From Chaetorhynchus papuensis (taxonomy: Eukaryota; Chordata; Aves; Passeriformes; Rhipiduridae), in contig VWYX01000255.1 in NCBI GenBank assembly GCA_013396525.1, positions 248,001-312,000 of the forward strand: DNA of 64,000 bases, read 5' to 3'. Both the position numbers and the translations under genes were made by a program. The notes beneath the pieces were generated by a model. It worked only from the letters and a program-made list of their open reading frames with translations, was not told the DNA's origin and made no database searches. Positions 39,427 to 50,699 of this stretch are shown piece by piece. Position 1 is the stretch's first letter; each line of letters begins with the position of its first letter.

Positions 39427-39497
39427 GTATTTGGGGGGATGGAACTAGATGATCTCTAAGGTCTTTTCCAACCCAAAACATCCTATTATTCTATTTT
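39427..39497 (+). repeat. CR1 LINE 3' end, plus orientation
   Basis: The text 'ggaactagatgatctctaag' followed by 'gtcttttccaacccaaaaca' and an ATTCTAT-like tail is the forward CR1 3' terminus. It is the only clear plus-orientation copy in the window. Sequence upstream of about 39,425 is too diverged to assign. Confidence 0.8.
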
Positions 39498-39529
39498 AGT
39501 TGATAATCTTGGTGCACAAAATAGGATGC

Positions 39530-39830
39530 AGTAAGATACTTGCTGATGACCCAAAGCTGGTAACATTTGCAGGGCCAAAGAGGACTGAGAAATCCTTCAG
39601 GAAAAATGGATTGAAGTTGGGTGCCAGAATTAAATAACACCTGCAGGCTGAAATGCAGCATGCAAGGTCTGGAGCTGTACCAGAGAACAAGGACTTCAGT
39701 AACAGGAGAGAAGAGAGACTTGAACGTAGTAAAGGATCACAGGACATGAGCAAACCATTTTACGGCTGAAAAAAGAAACTGCGATCCTGTGTGCTGCTCA
39801 TTAAAGAGAAATAGAAGTTTGGACTTTCTT
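39530..39830 (+). repeat. Possible highly diverged CR1 ORF2-tail fragment
   Basis: Scattered matches in the right order resemble the CR1 ORF2 tail: 'cttgctgatgacccaaagct', 'agagaacaaggacttcagta', 'aggacatgagcaaacc', then 'cgatcctgtgtgctgctcat'. All are in plus orientation. It lies to the right of a CR1 3' end, so it would be a separate, older insertion. It is too decayed to be sure. Confidence 0.35.
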
Positions 39831-41706
39831 GTACATCAGCTTGGGTCATGCATTTAAAAAAAAGGGATATGCAGACTTCAGGAAGTGCCAAAAGCTGTTG
39901 GGATGGTGAAGTAAGTGCAGAGTGAAGAGTTCAGCTTATTTTCCTAGGCAAGCTAAGGCTGAGAAGGGACATAACTGTTTGAAAGCCCCTGCTAGGCACA
40001 GTATTACTGCAAAGCTTGTAATTGGGAGCTACAGCTTCCAATGCCATGTGTTGAAAGAACTCCTGCAAATTTTGAGAATTCCTGTGATTACTTGGTGGGC
40101 AAAGCCAGGGACACAGAGGAGACTCTCAGCTGAAATATTGATGTTTTTGTGACACCGTGGTTTCTTGCCTGGAGGCTAAATGTATTATCCAAGCTCCAGT
40201 GCTGTGCCATCCGGAGCAGGGAAGAAAAATCTGGAGCACCTCCTTTTTGCTTGGAGGAATTGTGTTGCAGTGCCAGCCTTGATACAGGCATCAAGGCTGG
40301 CAGTGTGAGTCAGGAAGCAGACTAAGAAGCCTGACACTTGGGTTGTTCTCTTTCCCCCCAAGATGTGTTCGTGGTTACAAGTAACGTGGGGAATTGGCTG
40401 TATAGACGAGATCCTGTGTTCTGAGGAAGACACTGTTGCCTCCCCAAACTGCCAGTGGAAAGTTTTGTATGAACAGAACTTTTTTCTTTCTGCCTGTTGG
40501 AACTTTTGTCATGTGATGGAGGATGCCATGATGCAGCATCACATCTTCTGTGCAGTTGACTGGAGTATCTTAACTAGCCTGGATGAATTTAACTTCCCTT
40601 TTGGCTTTCAGTCAGCACAAGTGAATGAATGCTGGGTCCTCTGCTCTGCTGCTGTAGCTTCAGAGAGCTTCCTCTGGATCTGCTGGAGCTGAGAGGAAAG
40701 GGGATGGATGTTCTGGTTTGGCTCCCCATGTGCCATAAATAAGAGTTAACAGAAGCCGCCACCAGCTGGCAGTTTCAAATTTAAAAACAATGTCAGGGCG
40801 TTTTTTCTGAAGTTCCAGGTGGCTAAGCTGTCGATCAAAATAGTTGTTATACATGAATGTGGTACTGAATCCATGTATAACAAGGCTCATGATGGACAGG
40901 TTTTGTTTTTTTCAAAAAGAGGGATTGGGATGGGAACTCTGCCATTCCTGTAGTGCCAGCAGTTGCTCATGTCGGAGGCTTCCTAGTGCGAAGGCAGGTG
41001 GGGCTCCTTTTCCTTTACCCTCAGGTGCTTCTGTGTCTGATTACAGTTAGGGTTTGTAGTAGTGTATGTCAGTTTTCACCAGAAGTGTGTGTTACTTTGG
41101 TAAATATTTCTCTGTGTTGAAGTTACTGCTCTGGTTTGCTGAGCTGTTTGCTCTTACTGGAGTTTACAAACTATGTGTGTTGCAGGATTGCTGAAATTGT
41201 GACTCCAGCCTGAAAGTTGCTCCTCAGATTTCACTTTCCAATTGAGTAATGTTTTTTGGTTTCTCTTCAAGAAGAGAGATCTCTGAACCTCTGTGGCTGA
41301 CTTGGAATTGAGGGCTGTGCTTACTTGCTGCTGAATTATATAACCTCCAGTTGTTGCTTAAAGGAGGGGAGAAAAACAATTTATTCTTACTGCAAAGGAA
41401 GCCTTTCTTCCATTTGATACCTGTGTCATTTCTTCACCTCCTGGAATGTGCTTTCCCATTCCTAGCTGTCCCATCCCATGTGTTTTTTCCTCTGTCTCCT
41501 AGTAGAAAAAGCTATTTGTAAAACCTGTTTCCTTTGTAAGGCACTTCTGCAGCTGTGGTTGATTCTGCTATCAAAGAACTAATTGCCTCCTCAGAAAATT
41601 CAGAAGAGAATATAATAGGCATTTTTTTAACCCAATCTCCAAATAAGAGAAATGCATGTGATGTTTCTTGTATCTGCATTTTTCACTCTTTTTTATTATT
41701 TTTCAG

Positions 41707-41800
41707 GGTTTGGGTGTCTCCTAATTGAAGAGAGTCAAAATACTGATTGCAAGTGAATCCTCAGTCAGCCTCTTGGATGCCTCTGATAACATAAGAAGTC
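41707..41800 (+). other. INSIG2: INSIG2 exon 2, 5' UTR part
   Basis: It follows the acceptor ttttattatttttcag. Within it, the spliced upstream frame from exon 1 ends at a TGA, and a second short upstream frame (ATG at 41,777, stop TAA at 41,792-41,794) ends six bases before the INSIG2 start. That TAA is in frame with INSIG2, so the protein cannot be extended upstream in this exon. Confidence 0.65.
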
Positions 41801-42044
41801 ATGGCAGAAAATGATGCAATGCCAACCTTACCAAAAAAATGTGGCCCATACATTTCATCTGTAACCAGTCGGGGCATGAATTTGGTAATTCGTGGTGTAG
41901 TGCTGTTTTTTATTGGTGTATTTCTTGCATTAGTATTAAACTTGCTTCAGATCCAGAGAAACGTTACTCTCTTCCCCCCTGACGTGATCACAAGCATCTT
42001 CTCCTCAGCTTGGTGGGTACCACCTTGCTGTGGCACAGCATCAG
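41801..42044 (+). CDS. INSIG2: INSIG2 coding exon a (residues 1-81 and first base of 82)
   Basis: It runs from the ATG to the donor catcag|gtaagt. It encodes the N-terminal tail, the first membrane helix (RGVVLFFIGVFLALVLNLLQ, residues 31-50) and the loop through SSAWWVPPCCGTAS at the start of helix 2. Residues 4-11 differ most from human; the rest is nearly identical. The intron is phase 1. Confidence 0.96.
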
Positions 42045-45000
42045 GTAAGTTCAGTCACGTGTGTATGCCTGGTGTGCAGAGGCAGTTAGGTAGTTACAAA
42101 AAACTGTGTGAGAGGTGGGGAAGATAAATTCCCTTTCAGCATCACTATCCTTGTTGAGCTGTTGGTATCCTTCTGGTCTCCCCATGTATACACAAATATG
42201 AATGTGTCCAGATATTGTTTTTCTGCTGCCTTCTCTTACTGTAATGTTGTTAGTAGAGCATAGCCTTTGTTTTTTCTGCTGGGTTAGAGTTTATCAGACG
42301 TGAGGAGGTGATGCTGCTGCTGACCCGGAGTTGGGTTACAGGAGTGTGCTCCCAGACAGCCCTTGAAAATACCCCAGTGGTGTCAGACTGTGCAGCACAC
42401 AGTGCTTTGTTTGAGCACAGCACACCACCCTGAGAAATGCTTCCTTTTGTGTCCAGCTTTCTATTTGTTACTCCTTCCAGTTCGAGGTACAGCCTTAGCC
42501 CTGTGAAGCTGGGAGCCCTGACTGGGTCTCTGGGAGCTGAGGCTTGCAGCTGGCAGCTGTAGGGGTATGGTGCAGAACAGAACACCTCCGTGCAGTTGTG
42601 TATCTCAGATGATGTGAACATGCTCTATTTCTCCCATGACCACGTAGGGAGTTGAGCCTTCTCTGTGTTCAGCCAGTTTAAGTTGTCTGGTGGAGGTGGT
42701 AAGAAATACCTTCTTTCTCCTCTCCTTGGAAGTATCAAGGGATATTCCATATTACAAGCATGATGGAATTTGACTTTCTACCTGGCTGTGAAAATCACTG
42801 GTGCTTTGGGTCAGTTTCATGCTTTACTAAGGAAATATTCTTTGCAGCCAGTACTGGAGGATTCTGCTGGGGTGAATACAGGTGGTATCTTCCTAGAGGC
42901 AAGTTTTAATCAGATTGAGAAGCTCACAATTCTGAGTATTAATGTGAGTTAATAAATTTGCTTTCAACATGGCACCACTGTTTTACTAATGATAAAACTT
43001 AAGCCTGTTTTTTTCCTGGTAGTCTAATTGGGGGGTTTTTTTGATACCTTCTTGAAATAGTACACCTCAGATGTCATAGAGGAGCTTGATTTGAAAGGAA
43101 GCCTTCCAGACAGATCCCTGGATGTTGTATTATCCAGTGGAAATGCATGTGGCATGTTGTGGTGGCATTTACATACCTGCTTTATCTGCTAGTTATCTTA
43201 GTCCTCTTCTTCTTGTCTTGCCGAGATTCTTGATTAGTTTTTGGTTTGTGTCCTGCATTTCCTGCATTTTTCTTTTATGCTTTAAACTGTTTAAACTGAT
43301 TGTCTTGACAAATCAGCCTGGTAAGGGTTTGATCTTTTATATATGGATTAGTAGGGGTTGCAGTGAACCCCAGCTTGCTGTGGCAGCAGTGCACAAGGTT
43401 TGCAGCGTTCACTGTGACGTTTGCACTGTCACCTGTTTGCATCAGGCTGCACCTTGTGCTCTCTTGGGTCACCTGAGAACGCTGCAGCTGCCAGTGGGAA
43501 CTCGGGAAGATTATGTCTTGCCATCATCTCACAAGAAACTGTTGGGCCTTTCTGGGTCTGATGGGTTGGTGGTTTTGATGGAAAGACTGGATATGGCTTG
43601 TAAAGTGTAGTATTTGATTATAGTAGTTGATTTTAAGTCACCTGATTTAAAGATACTGCGGCCTTAATTGGCTTTTCCCAGCAGGAGTCACCCCTGTTGA
43701 GGTGTTCAGGGTCTTTTTTTTTCATTATCAGTCTTCTCCATTTTCTTTCCTTATCTTCTCTGCTAGCTTACATACAGGGAACCTCTGTGGTAAATGCTGA
43801 TAATTCACCCGTTTTCTTACCACTTGTACTTGCACAGCCTTCCTGGAATTGATGTGAACATTTCTCTGCAGTGTGGTTTATAATTATGAACAGAATAAAG
43901 GTATTTTGCATATTTATAATCAGTGGTGATCAGAGAGGTCCTTTCATCCATCACCGTTATTAGTCATGAGTTTGGCCCAAGGCCTTTGGCAAGAAAATTG
44001 CTCGGGGAGGTTTTTTTTCCACTTCAGCTTTACTGATGATTTATTTTCCCGAATCCTGGAGATCAGTTTCCTCTGTGGCAGAATAAAGAGCATTTGCAGT
44101 GTTACCCCCAGCAGCGTGCTGGACTGCAGGCACTGCAGTCTGTACCGATGGCTCAGGCTCTGCTGTGCTCACACCACTACAGTCTAACTTTAAAGCACCG
44201 TTATTATTCCTTAGTGGGGTTGGTAGAAGTCTTTTTAGCTGCAGTTGCAGTAGAGAGCACATTTGTGAAGAAATATTGAAAGAGCATCGCAATTCCCTGG
44301 GGCTGGAATTCCTGCATTCAACAGCTACCGTAGGCTCTTGGCTTTCTCTCTTCTGGGTGAGCTTGATAGTAGCATTGAAGAGAAAAACATTATCCAAACA
44401 AAGCCTGCTTGTAACAAGAACAAAAGAAAACACAAAATATTGATGTTATAAACCACACCAGTACTGTGGTGTGTTGGTTTTGCAGCTATTTTAAACATGT
44501 TTGATATGTGGGATTTTTGGAAGTGCCAACCTGTAAGCTATTAGTGCTCTTTCTGAGCTACAGTTCAGATTTTGATGTGGGGGGAGCTCTGCTCTGTCAT
44601 CCTTTGCCCCTGATTCAAATTGTCTCTGTATTGCTACTTCTGCTGCAGTGGTTGAAGATGCTGTTGAAGTTTACAGGGCTTTTTAAAATAATGAAATTCT
44701 TTGAAATTCATCTTCTTTTACAGTGTGTGTTTTTGTGCTGTTTATCCATAAAAGATCTGTTTTAGTAGTGACTATAATTGTCAAAGTCTAGATAGTCTTT
44801 ATTCTAGTTAAATGTTGCCTGTGCTTTAACTTCAGGGCCTTTTTTCTTTCCTGTCTCCACAGCTGTGATTGGGTTATTGTACCCCTGCATGGACAGACAT
44901 CTGGGAGAGCCACATAAGTTCAAGAGAGAATGGTCCAGTGTAATGCGATGTGTAGCAGTCTTTGTGGGAATAAATCATGCCAGTGCTGTATCCTATATTC

Positions 45001-48000
45001 AAATCACATTGGTGGGAACAAATGGACTTCCACTTAAAAAAGCTCACACAGTCAGTCATGGTGAATTGTTGTTAGAGGTGTAACACGCATATTTTTGCAA
45101 GAGAAACGCAGAATATGTGTTAGTGTCAAACTTGTAACAGTATTGGAGGTGATGAGTCTCACATATTTTTGTTCTGAAAAATAGTTTCATTAGAAATGTC
45201 TTGATATTGGGCTTTAGCTTACTTAGAGTCTTCATGTTCTTTGAATAATAAAAGTGTGGGAAGATGCTCATGCGGTAGGTGTTAAAGAAAAGTGCTTTAG
45301 GATGTTCCAGGCTGATGTCTTTTTAATGCTGTAGGAAGAGGTTGAGGCCCTGTCTTGAGTCACTGGCGAAGCACATGCACTTTGCAAAGAGTGGGAAAAC
45401 TTCAGACCAGGAATACCCAGGACTATACAATGCCAGCAAGTGTTGCTACCCCCTTCTGCAAAGGATGCCATCCTTCATGCCAAGAGAGGACCCTGGGTGA
45501 CAGGGTGCTTTTCTTATGGTGTACTTTACTGGCAGTGCTGTGAGTCCTGAGGTTTTCTGTAGATATGTGTAGTGCCTCCTCTGTCAGCTGAAACCAGGGT
45601 CTGCTTGTGAAAATTGGAGTCCGATCATCTCTGTGACGCTCATCTCCATCAGTGTCAGCTCCAGCACTGTTCACAAAAATGGTGCTGAAAGTTCTGCTCG
45701 TGTTCTCCTGGATCTCTGCATTCCCAGGAAGAGAGGGCACATTAAGTGAAAGGTGGGAGAGCTGGCTGAATTCTCACTGAGCTTGCTTGGCCACTGATGA
45801 GTTTTTTGTATGGTTTTTCCCCAACCTCTGCTATCCAGTATGGCCGGATGAGCTGGAGCTGCCGAGGTTCCGAGTCACTCCCACTGTTCCTCACAAACCT
45901 CACTCTCCTTGCCAAAGATGCACTGGTCTGGTGCTGTGGTTCTCGCTGACCTGGCCTGTACCTGTTGGGTGAACTTGTGGAAACTTTGGTGCTTTTAAGA
46001 AATAAGAGTTGACAGCTCCTCTTTGCACAGGTCTGATTATTTACAGCAAATTTTCTTCAGTTCTCCAACAGCTGTTCCCCATATTCCACGACATCAGTAA
46101 TGTACTGTCTGTATTTCCTGCTTGACAGCTCTCCAGACTGCTTTCTCTTCAGCTGCTGCCAGTTCTGCACATTGCCAGATTTGGTGAGGGTTCTGATCTT
46201 CTTTGACACTTTTGTGAAGCTATTGATTTTTATCCTGTAATTATTCATTTCAGTTCATCAAGCTTGTTTCTCATTTCCACTAGGTCTCTCTCCAGATTTT
46301 TGTGAGAAAATAGGACAGTGGTTTTTATACTGTCATCCCATAAATTTGCTTTCAGGCCTATGAAACATGACAAGCCCATTTTTAATTATCTGTTTTGGAC
46401 AGGAGCAATGAGGATGAGTTAATGTTTCCAAAACATTTTGAAGGATGTGAAACACACAAAGATGTCTGAAGTGAATTCACAATTCTTTCACAAGTTGACA
46501 AAACTGACTTTTAATGTTGATTTACGTGAACACTTTCCAGTAATACTTTAATTTATAAAAAACATGAACATGTTAATGTTGAGCTGAATGTAAAGCATCA
46601 TGTAACTTAAACAAAATTGCAATTAAGAGTCATAAATACCTTTTTTTGGTAAATCCCTGTCAGCTGAAGAAGTCTAATGCTAGATGTAAGATTTCATATT
46701 GAGTGTAATAAAGGGCCAGGTGAGGATGAGATGTAACATGTGCATTGTGTGTCTGTATAAAATGCTTGATTGTGTGGTAGGTGAAGAGGCTCTCCACTCT
46801 TTTACAGTGCAAAGACCCTAAAATTTGAAGAAGTGTCATAAAGTTTTTAGTTTCCTGAAATACTGACAATTACAAGGCTTATTTCCTCACATCTGATAGC
46901 TGTGTTAGAACTGATACAGGCTACACTGTACTTTTCTTAATGGTATTTTTTTTCTGTTGTGCCAAAATATAAACAGGATGACAAAAATTGTTTTATGCTT
47001 GTACATGGTTTTTTCCAAGCTTATCCTTAACAACCAACACAGAAGGTGGATTTTGCCAACAATATCCAGCTCTCTCTCACGTTGGCAGCCCTGTCCATTG
47101 GGCTGTGGTGGACCTTTGACAGGTCACGAAGTGGCTTTGGTCTTGGAGTAGGAATTGCTTTCCTGGCCACGTTGGTGTCGCAGCTTCTGGTATACAATGG
47201 AGTTTATCAGTAAGTATTTGCTCCCCTAAGGTGAAATGATAATGTTCTGAAGCTGTAACATTAAATCAGAGTAACTGAAGGGGTATGATTTGACATGATT
47301 TTCAAAGCTGTCAGCACCTAATTTTGAGCACAGCATAAATTGGACTGTTTGTGAAAGCTCTTATGTGTGTGTAAGTGAGAAATCTAGCTGGAAATGCTCA
47401 TTGAAATAAGATTGTTACCTTGCCAACAATGTCACAGGCTTTGTTTGGTTGAACGAATGCAGCTATAATTAATAAGAAGCCTCCTTTGTTGTTTGCTGCA
47501 AGAAATTAAATTTCTGTAATACATATCTTTTTGAGTTGAAATGTCCTAATAATTGTGAATTTGCCTTGTGATTGGAGGACTCTGTGTATTGCACAACACT
47601 GAGCTCAAAAATGTGCATTCTCTTCCAGATACACATCTCCAGACTTCCTCTATGTTCGTTCCTGGTTGCCATGTATATTTTTTGCTGGTGGAATAACAAT
47701 GGGCAATATTGGCAGGCAGTTGGCAATGGTGAGTTTGGAGGGGGAGGGTTGATTGCCTCCCAGTAAAAGTTTAAATGTACATATCATTTCTTCTCCATGT
47801 GTACCAGCCACCTGTTTGGCTCAAGGGTGTGCAGTGAGGTAGAAATCAATCATTATTTGTTGATGTACTTAGTGAGCTGATTATACTGCTACTCAGGGCA
47901 CACCCATGTTTTGTTCTGTACATTCTGTTGCATACTTTTAGGACCACGGGCTAAGTAAGAGTTCCTGTGTTTGGGGAGAAATCAGGCCATCCCCAAAGCC

Positions 48001-48223
48001 TGACCTGCTCAGGGGACAGAAATTGCAGCCACCAGTACATGCACAGAACTTAAGGAGATCAAACTTCTCTGGGTGGAGTTTAACTGCTGTTTTATCACCC
48101 ATTTTGTAGAAGAATCACTTTATTAAGTCTTTTTCAGTAGTGATGTAAATTAATATTATTTTGTCAACTTCTGTTTTTCAGTATGAATGCAAAGTCATTG
48201 CAGAGAAGTCTCACGAGGACTGA
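41801..48223 (+). CDS. INSIG2: INSIG2, insulin-induced gene 2 protein (five coding exons)
   Basis: Coding exons 41801-42044, 44863-44987, 47043-47209, 47629-47728 and 48182-48223 join to 225 codons plus stop, exactly the human INSIG2 length, with near-identical sequence outside the first dozen residues. INSIG2 is a six-helix ER membrane protein. With oxysterol it holds SCAP-SREBP in the ER, and it bridges HMG-CoA reductase to ubiquitin ligases. Visible family residues include Gln132 and Trp145 (sterol/SCAP pocket), Asp149 in the WWTFDRSRSG motif (needed for SCAP binding), Ser151 (reported phosphosite) and Cys215 (reported ubiquitylation site). The N-terminus is short, as in INSIG2 and unlike INSIG1, and the protein ends KSHED (human KSHQE). 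The start has G at -3 and +4. Introns are in phases 1, 0, 2 and 0. Calling INSIG2 and not INSIG1 is secure from length, N-terminus and the CCDC93 neighbour. Confidence 0.97.
42045..44862 (+). other. INSIG2: INSIG2 intron 2
   Basis: A 2.8-kb intron bounded by gtaagt and ctgtctccacag. It contains a 162-codon frame at 43,122-43,610, which I regard as chance. No repeat or RNA gene was recognised. Confidence 0.85.
44863..44987 (+). CDS. INSIG2: INSIG2 coding exon b (residues 82-123)
   Basis: Acceptor ctccacag, donor gct|gtatcc. It encodes AVIGLLYPCMDRHLGEPHKF through GINHASA, the end of helix 2, the following loop and helix 3. The donor is non-consensus after GT, but the match to the human exon boundary and the reading-frame join are exact. 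Confidence 0.95.
44988..47042 (+). other. INSIG2: INSIG2 intron 3
   Basis: A 2.1-kb intron ending in ccaacacag. Its middle holds a coding-like, decayed segment on the opposite strand (about 45,423-46,375), annotated separately. Confidence 0.85.
45423..46375 (-). pseudogene. Unrecognised decayed coding-like segment, antisense in INSIG2 intron 3
   Basis: On the minus strand, open blocks follow one another with few interruptions. About 46,375-46,248 reads a helix-rich stretch including LERDLVEMRNKLDELK. After a one-base shift, 46,248-45,743 stays open across about 168 codons except for one TGA near 46,057-46,059; it includes GNVQNWQQLKRKQSGELSSR, then QYITDVVEYGEQLLEN, and later VRFVRNSGSDSEPRQLQLIR. 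After another shift, 45,740-45,423 is open for 105 codons (including NTSRTFSTIFVNSAGADTDG). The charged heptad-like first part suggests a coiled coil. I do not recognise the parent protein and see no splice sites between blocks, which would suit an old processed pseudogene. No poly-A tail or target duplication is visible, and chance remains possible. Confidence 0.35.
47043..47209 (+). CDS. INSIG2: INSIG2 coding exon c (residues 124-178 and two bases of 179)
   Basis: Acceptor aacacag, donor tatca|gtaagt. It encodes KVDFANNIQLSLTLAALSIG, then LWWTFDRSRSGFGLGVGIAF and LATLVSQLLVYNGVY, covering helix 4 and helix 5 with Gln132, Trp145, Asp149 and Ser151. Human has DFDNN where this has DFANN. Confidence 0.96.
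47210..47628 (+). other. INSIG2: INSIG2 intron 4
   Basis: A short intron (419 bases, phase 2) with a consensus donor gtaagt and acceptor ctcttccag. Nothing else was recognised in it. Confidence 0.9.
47629..47728 (+). CDS. INSIG2: INSIG2 coding exon d (last base of 179 to residue 212)
   Basis: Acceptor ctcttccag, donor gcaatg|gtgagt. It encodes YTSPDFLYVRSWLPCIFFAG, then GITMGNIGRQLAM, identical to human INSIG2 in this part and covering the last membrane helix. Confidence 0.96.
47729..48181 (+). other. INSIG2: INSIG2 intron 5
   Basis: A 453-base phase-0 intron with donor gtgagt and acceptor tctgtttttcag. Nothing else was recognised in it. Confidence 0.9.
48182..48223 (+). CDS. INSIG2: INSIG2 last coding exon (residues 213-225 and stop)
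   Basis: It encodes YECKVIAEKSHED and a TGA stop. It contains Cys215, reported in mammalian INSIG2 as a ubiquitylation site, and the cytosolic C-terminal tail. Confidence 0.95.
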   Translation, partial: YECKVIAEKSHED

Positions 48224-50633
48224 GAGGAAACAAATGCACCTTTTAAACAGGAAAATGTCTGACAAATGACTGTTGGAGGAGCATAAGGAACACTTGACTA
48301 TGAAATTGCCAAAATGCAATTTTTCCCCTTGAGTGGTATACTTTACTGCAATCTGTGATTGCTGCTTCTAATAGAAACCTTGATGTCTGATTTTGATTAC
48401 TGTGAAGTTACAATAGTATGCAATACATTTGACATTATTGGTTCAATTATAGGATTCTTTTTTCCAAATCTAAACAGTTTACCATAAATTCCTGTCTGTC
48501 ATGTTGCAGTGCCAAACTGAACCTTTGCACTACGTTTCTGTAGCTGAAACTTCTTGCTACACTTTATCTTGATAGTTTTGAGGAATTTGTTCTTAACAGC
48601 TAGTGAAAGACAGAGGGGGTTTGAGTTTAGCAATGAAGATCTTTTTCCATGATGATAGCCTATAATAACTGTATGAAATTTATGGGTTACAGGTGAACTT
48701 TGATGCAATAAGTAACTGATTTATGCCTATTAACACAGTATGTCATTCTGACTCACGTTACAGGTGAGGAAACTCAGTGCAGGTTCCATGGGTTATTGCC
48801 ATAACGTTTGATTTGTCCATAGTAGAAGTATCACAGTATCACAGAAATGGAAACTGAGTCTGGAAACTATTTGCTATTTTTCCCTTGGTACTCCCAGCAT
48901 ATATGTTTGTTTTTGAATTTATGTGAACCCTGGACAGATTCTGAAACTGCTTGTGTGCAAAACAGGATACAGTTCAGGTCATTCTTGAGCAATCCTTTAA
49001 GCTGATTTGTGTTGATAGGAAAAACAACTTAGGGAGTTTTTATTGCAAAATTTAATTCTGCTGGAGTAAATCAGCCACTACCATATAGTGTCATAAACCC
49101 CTCCATTACCAATGTTACTGTGGGTGGTCCTTGCCCACGCCCTGCTCTGTTGGCAGGGCTCAGCAGGGATGTATTCTAGGTACTGATGGAGCCCTCGTTG
49201 CTGTCACTGTGTCCAGGCAACCATAAATGTATTTGTTGTAGCAGTTTTCTGAGGTAGAGAAATGCTGTTACCCCTGTTTGACAGGTGCCTGTGCACAGCC
49301 AGCCTGGTGGGACAGAGAGCTGAAATGGGCTGTGTGCTGATCAGGTCCCTTCTTAAGAAGGTTTTTAATGTGTGACCCGTATTTGGGGGCATACATGGAA
49401 TTTTCTCTTGGCTTTGCAGCTCCCTTTTAAGACCATGAGCTAGAAGAAGTGCAAGAAGGCAGAAAGCAGATTTCAAGAGGACACTGCTAACCTGTGCCTG
49501 CAGTGAGTTTGGCATGGGATGTCTCCACTTTGTTTTCCCCTTCTGTCTTTGTTGATGATATTTAAATGTATTTGTTTTCCTTTTTTGTCTTTAAGTACTA
49601 TTTTTTATGTCTTCCATGAAAGGTTTATAAGACATGTTACAGTCACCTAGGGAGGCTGGAGTTGGTCCAAAGAACAAGTAGATGTTTAGACAAGTTTTCA
49701 TTAATAAATGTGTGAATGCATTGTACACGAAGCTTGAGCTAGGCAACTTTTTCAGTCTTACCTGGTTACCTCCAAGTCTGAAAAGTGTGGAATGAGCACT
49801 TCCAAAAGCATTGTAACAAAAGACGTGGTCACAAAAGGAAAATTTCTTGAATGGGGAATTGTAAAAATAATAAATTAACAAGTGATGTATGAAGAGCTTG
49901 GTTCTGCAGCTCTGCAAATTCTCATCACCTGGAGCACACTGTCCCAGGGTGATGCTTCAGAAAAGCACCTACAGAGGCACTTTGCTTTAAGCAGAGGTAG
50001 AACATCTCTAAGTAGATTCCTGACTAGAGATTCTCTCTTAATCAAACCATATGGCAATGAGAAGCATTTTATTAATAAAATCAAGCTGGGCAAGAATGAA
50101 GGGTGAGTTCCTTTAGGCAGGCTCTGGCGATTTGCTGAAGATGTTGGGTCTCTCTCTTACAGTATTTCACCTCAGCCACCTTCTTTACTTCAACAAATGG
50201 CTTCAGCTTGGTGGACAGCGTGAGAAGTCCCTGTTGAGTTATCAGGACATGAGTGGCATAAAAATTCACGTTTCTCATCCTAACTGTAGGGAATAACATG
50301 GTACCTCAGTAGCCGGTGTGCTGACTTGGTAAACAGTGTAGTTTCATCATGACCAATGAGTGTGTACAACTGAAGATGAGTTGTTTTTGTTATTCCCTTG
50401 GTGGTAGAACTGCTGCTACCTGCCAGTCTCGATACTTACACAGAAGCAGCCTTGTGTGTGTCGAAATGTGCAGTGTGTGGGAAGTGGTTCTTGTGCATCT
50501 GTGGCACCCACTTTGCAGCACTTTGCACTCAGATTCAGCTAAACCTGGTTAGACTGTGCTGTCCGCTGACTTTTAAATTTCATTTTGGAAATTTTGAGCA
50601 TGTTGTACAAAGGCAGCGATCATCCAAAATAAA
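48224..50633 (+). other. INSIG2: INSIG2 3' UTR (end uncertain)
   Basis: AT-rich sequence after the stop, without coding potential. AATAAA hexamers occur at 49,703-49,708, 49,869-49,874, 50,074-50,079 and 50,628-50,633. The last is followed by T/G-rich sequence (ttgggtggagtcctttattg) and makes a reasonable distal poly-A site; the earlier ones could give shorter transcripts. Confidence 0.4.
50628..50633 (+). terminator. INSIG2: Candidate INSIG2 polyadenylation signal
   Basis: AATAAA with a T/G-rich downstream stretch within 20-50 bases. It is chosen over the three upstream hexamers only because of that downstream context. Confidence 0.3.
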
Positions 50634-50699
50634 TTTGGGTGGAGTCCTTTATTGTATGTGTCTTACTGTTTTTATTCTTACTTGACTAACATCAGTACA

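Larger units (their letters stand above)
37814..41706 (+). other. INSIG2: INSIG2 intron 1
   Basis: A 3.9-kb intron between the presumed first exon and the acceptor tttttcag ending at 41,706. Its first 375 bases belong to the CpG island. It contains a CR1 3' end in plus orientation near 39,430-39,496 and diverged CR1-like text just after it. No coding exon was recognised. Confidence 0.5.

Noticed and set aside
43122..43610. A 162-codon frame in INSIG2 intron 2
   Set aside because: No resemblance to a known family and no flanking open blocks in other frames, unlike the intron 3 segment. Most likely chance.
48826..48870. 'tatcacagtatcacagaaatgg' resembling a CR1 3' end
   Set aside because: The match stops after about 20 bases and lacks the following ggttggaagggacc text.
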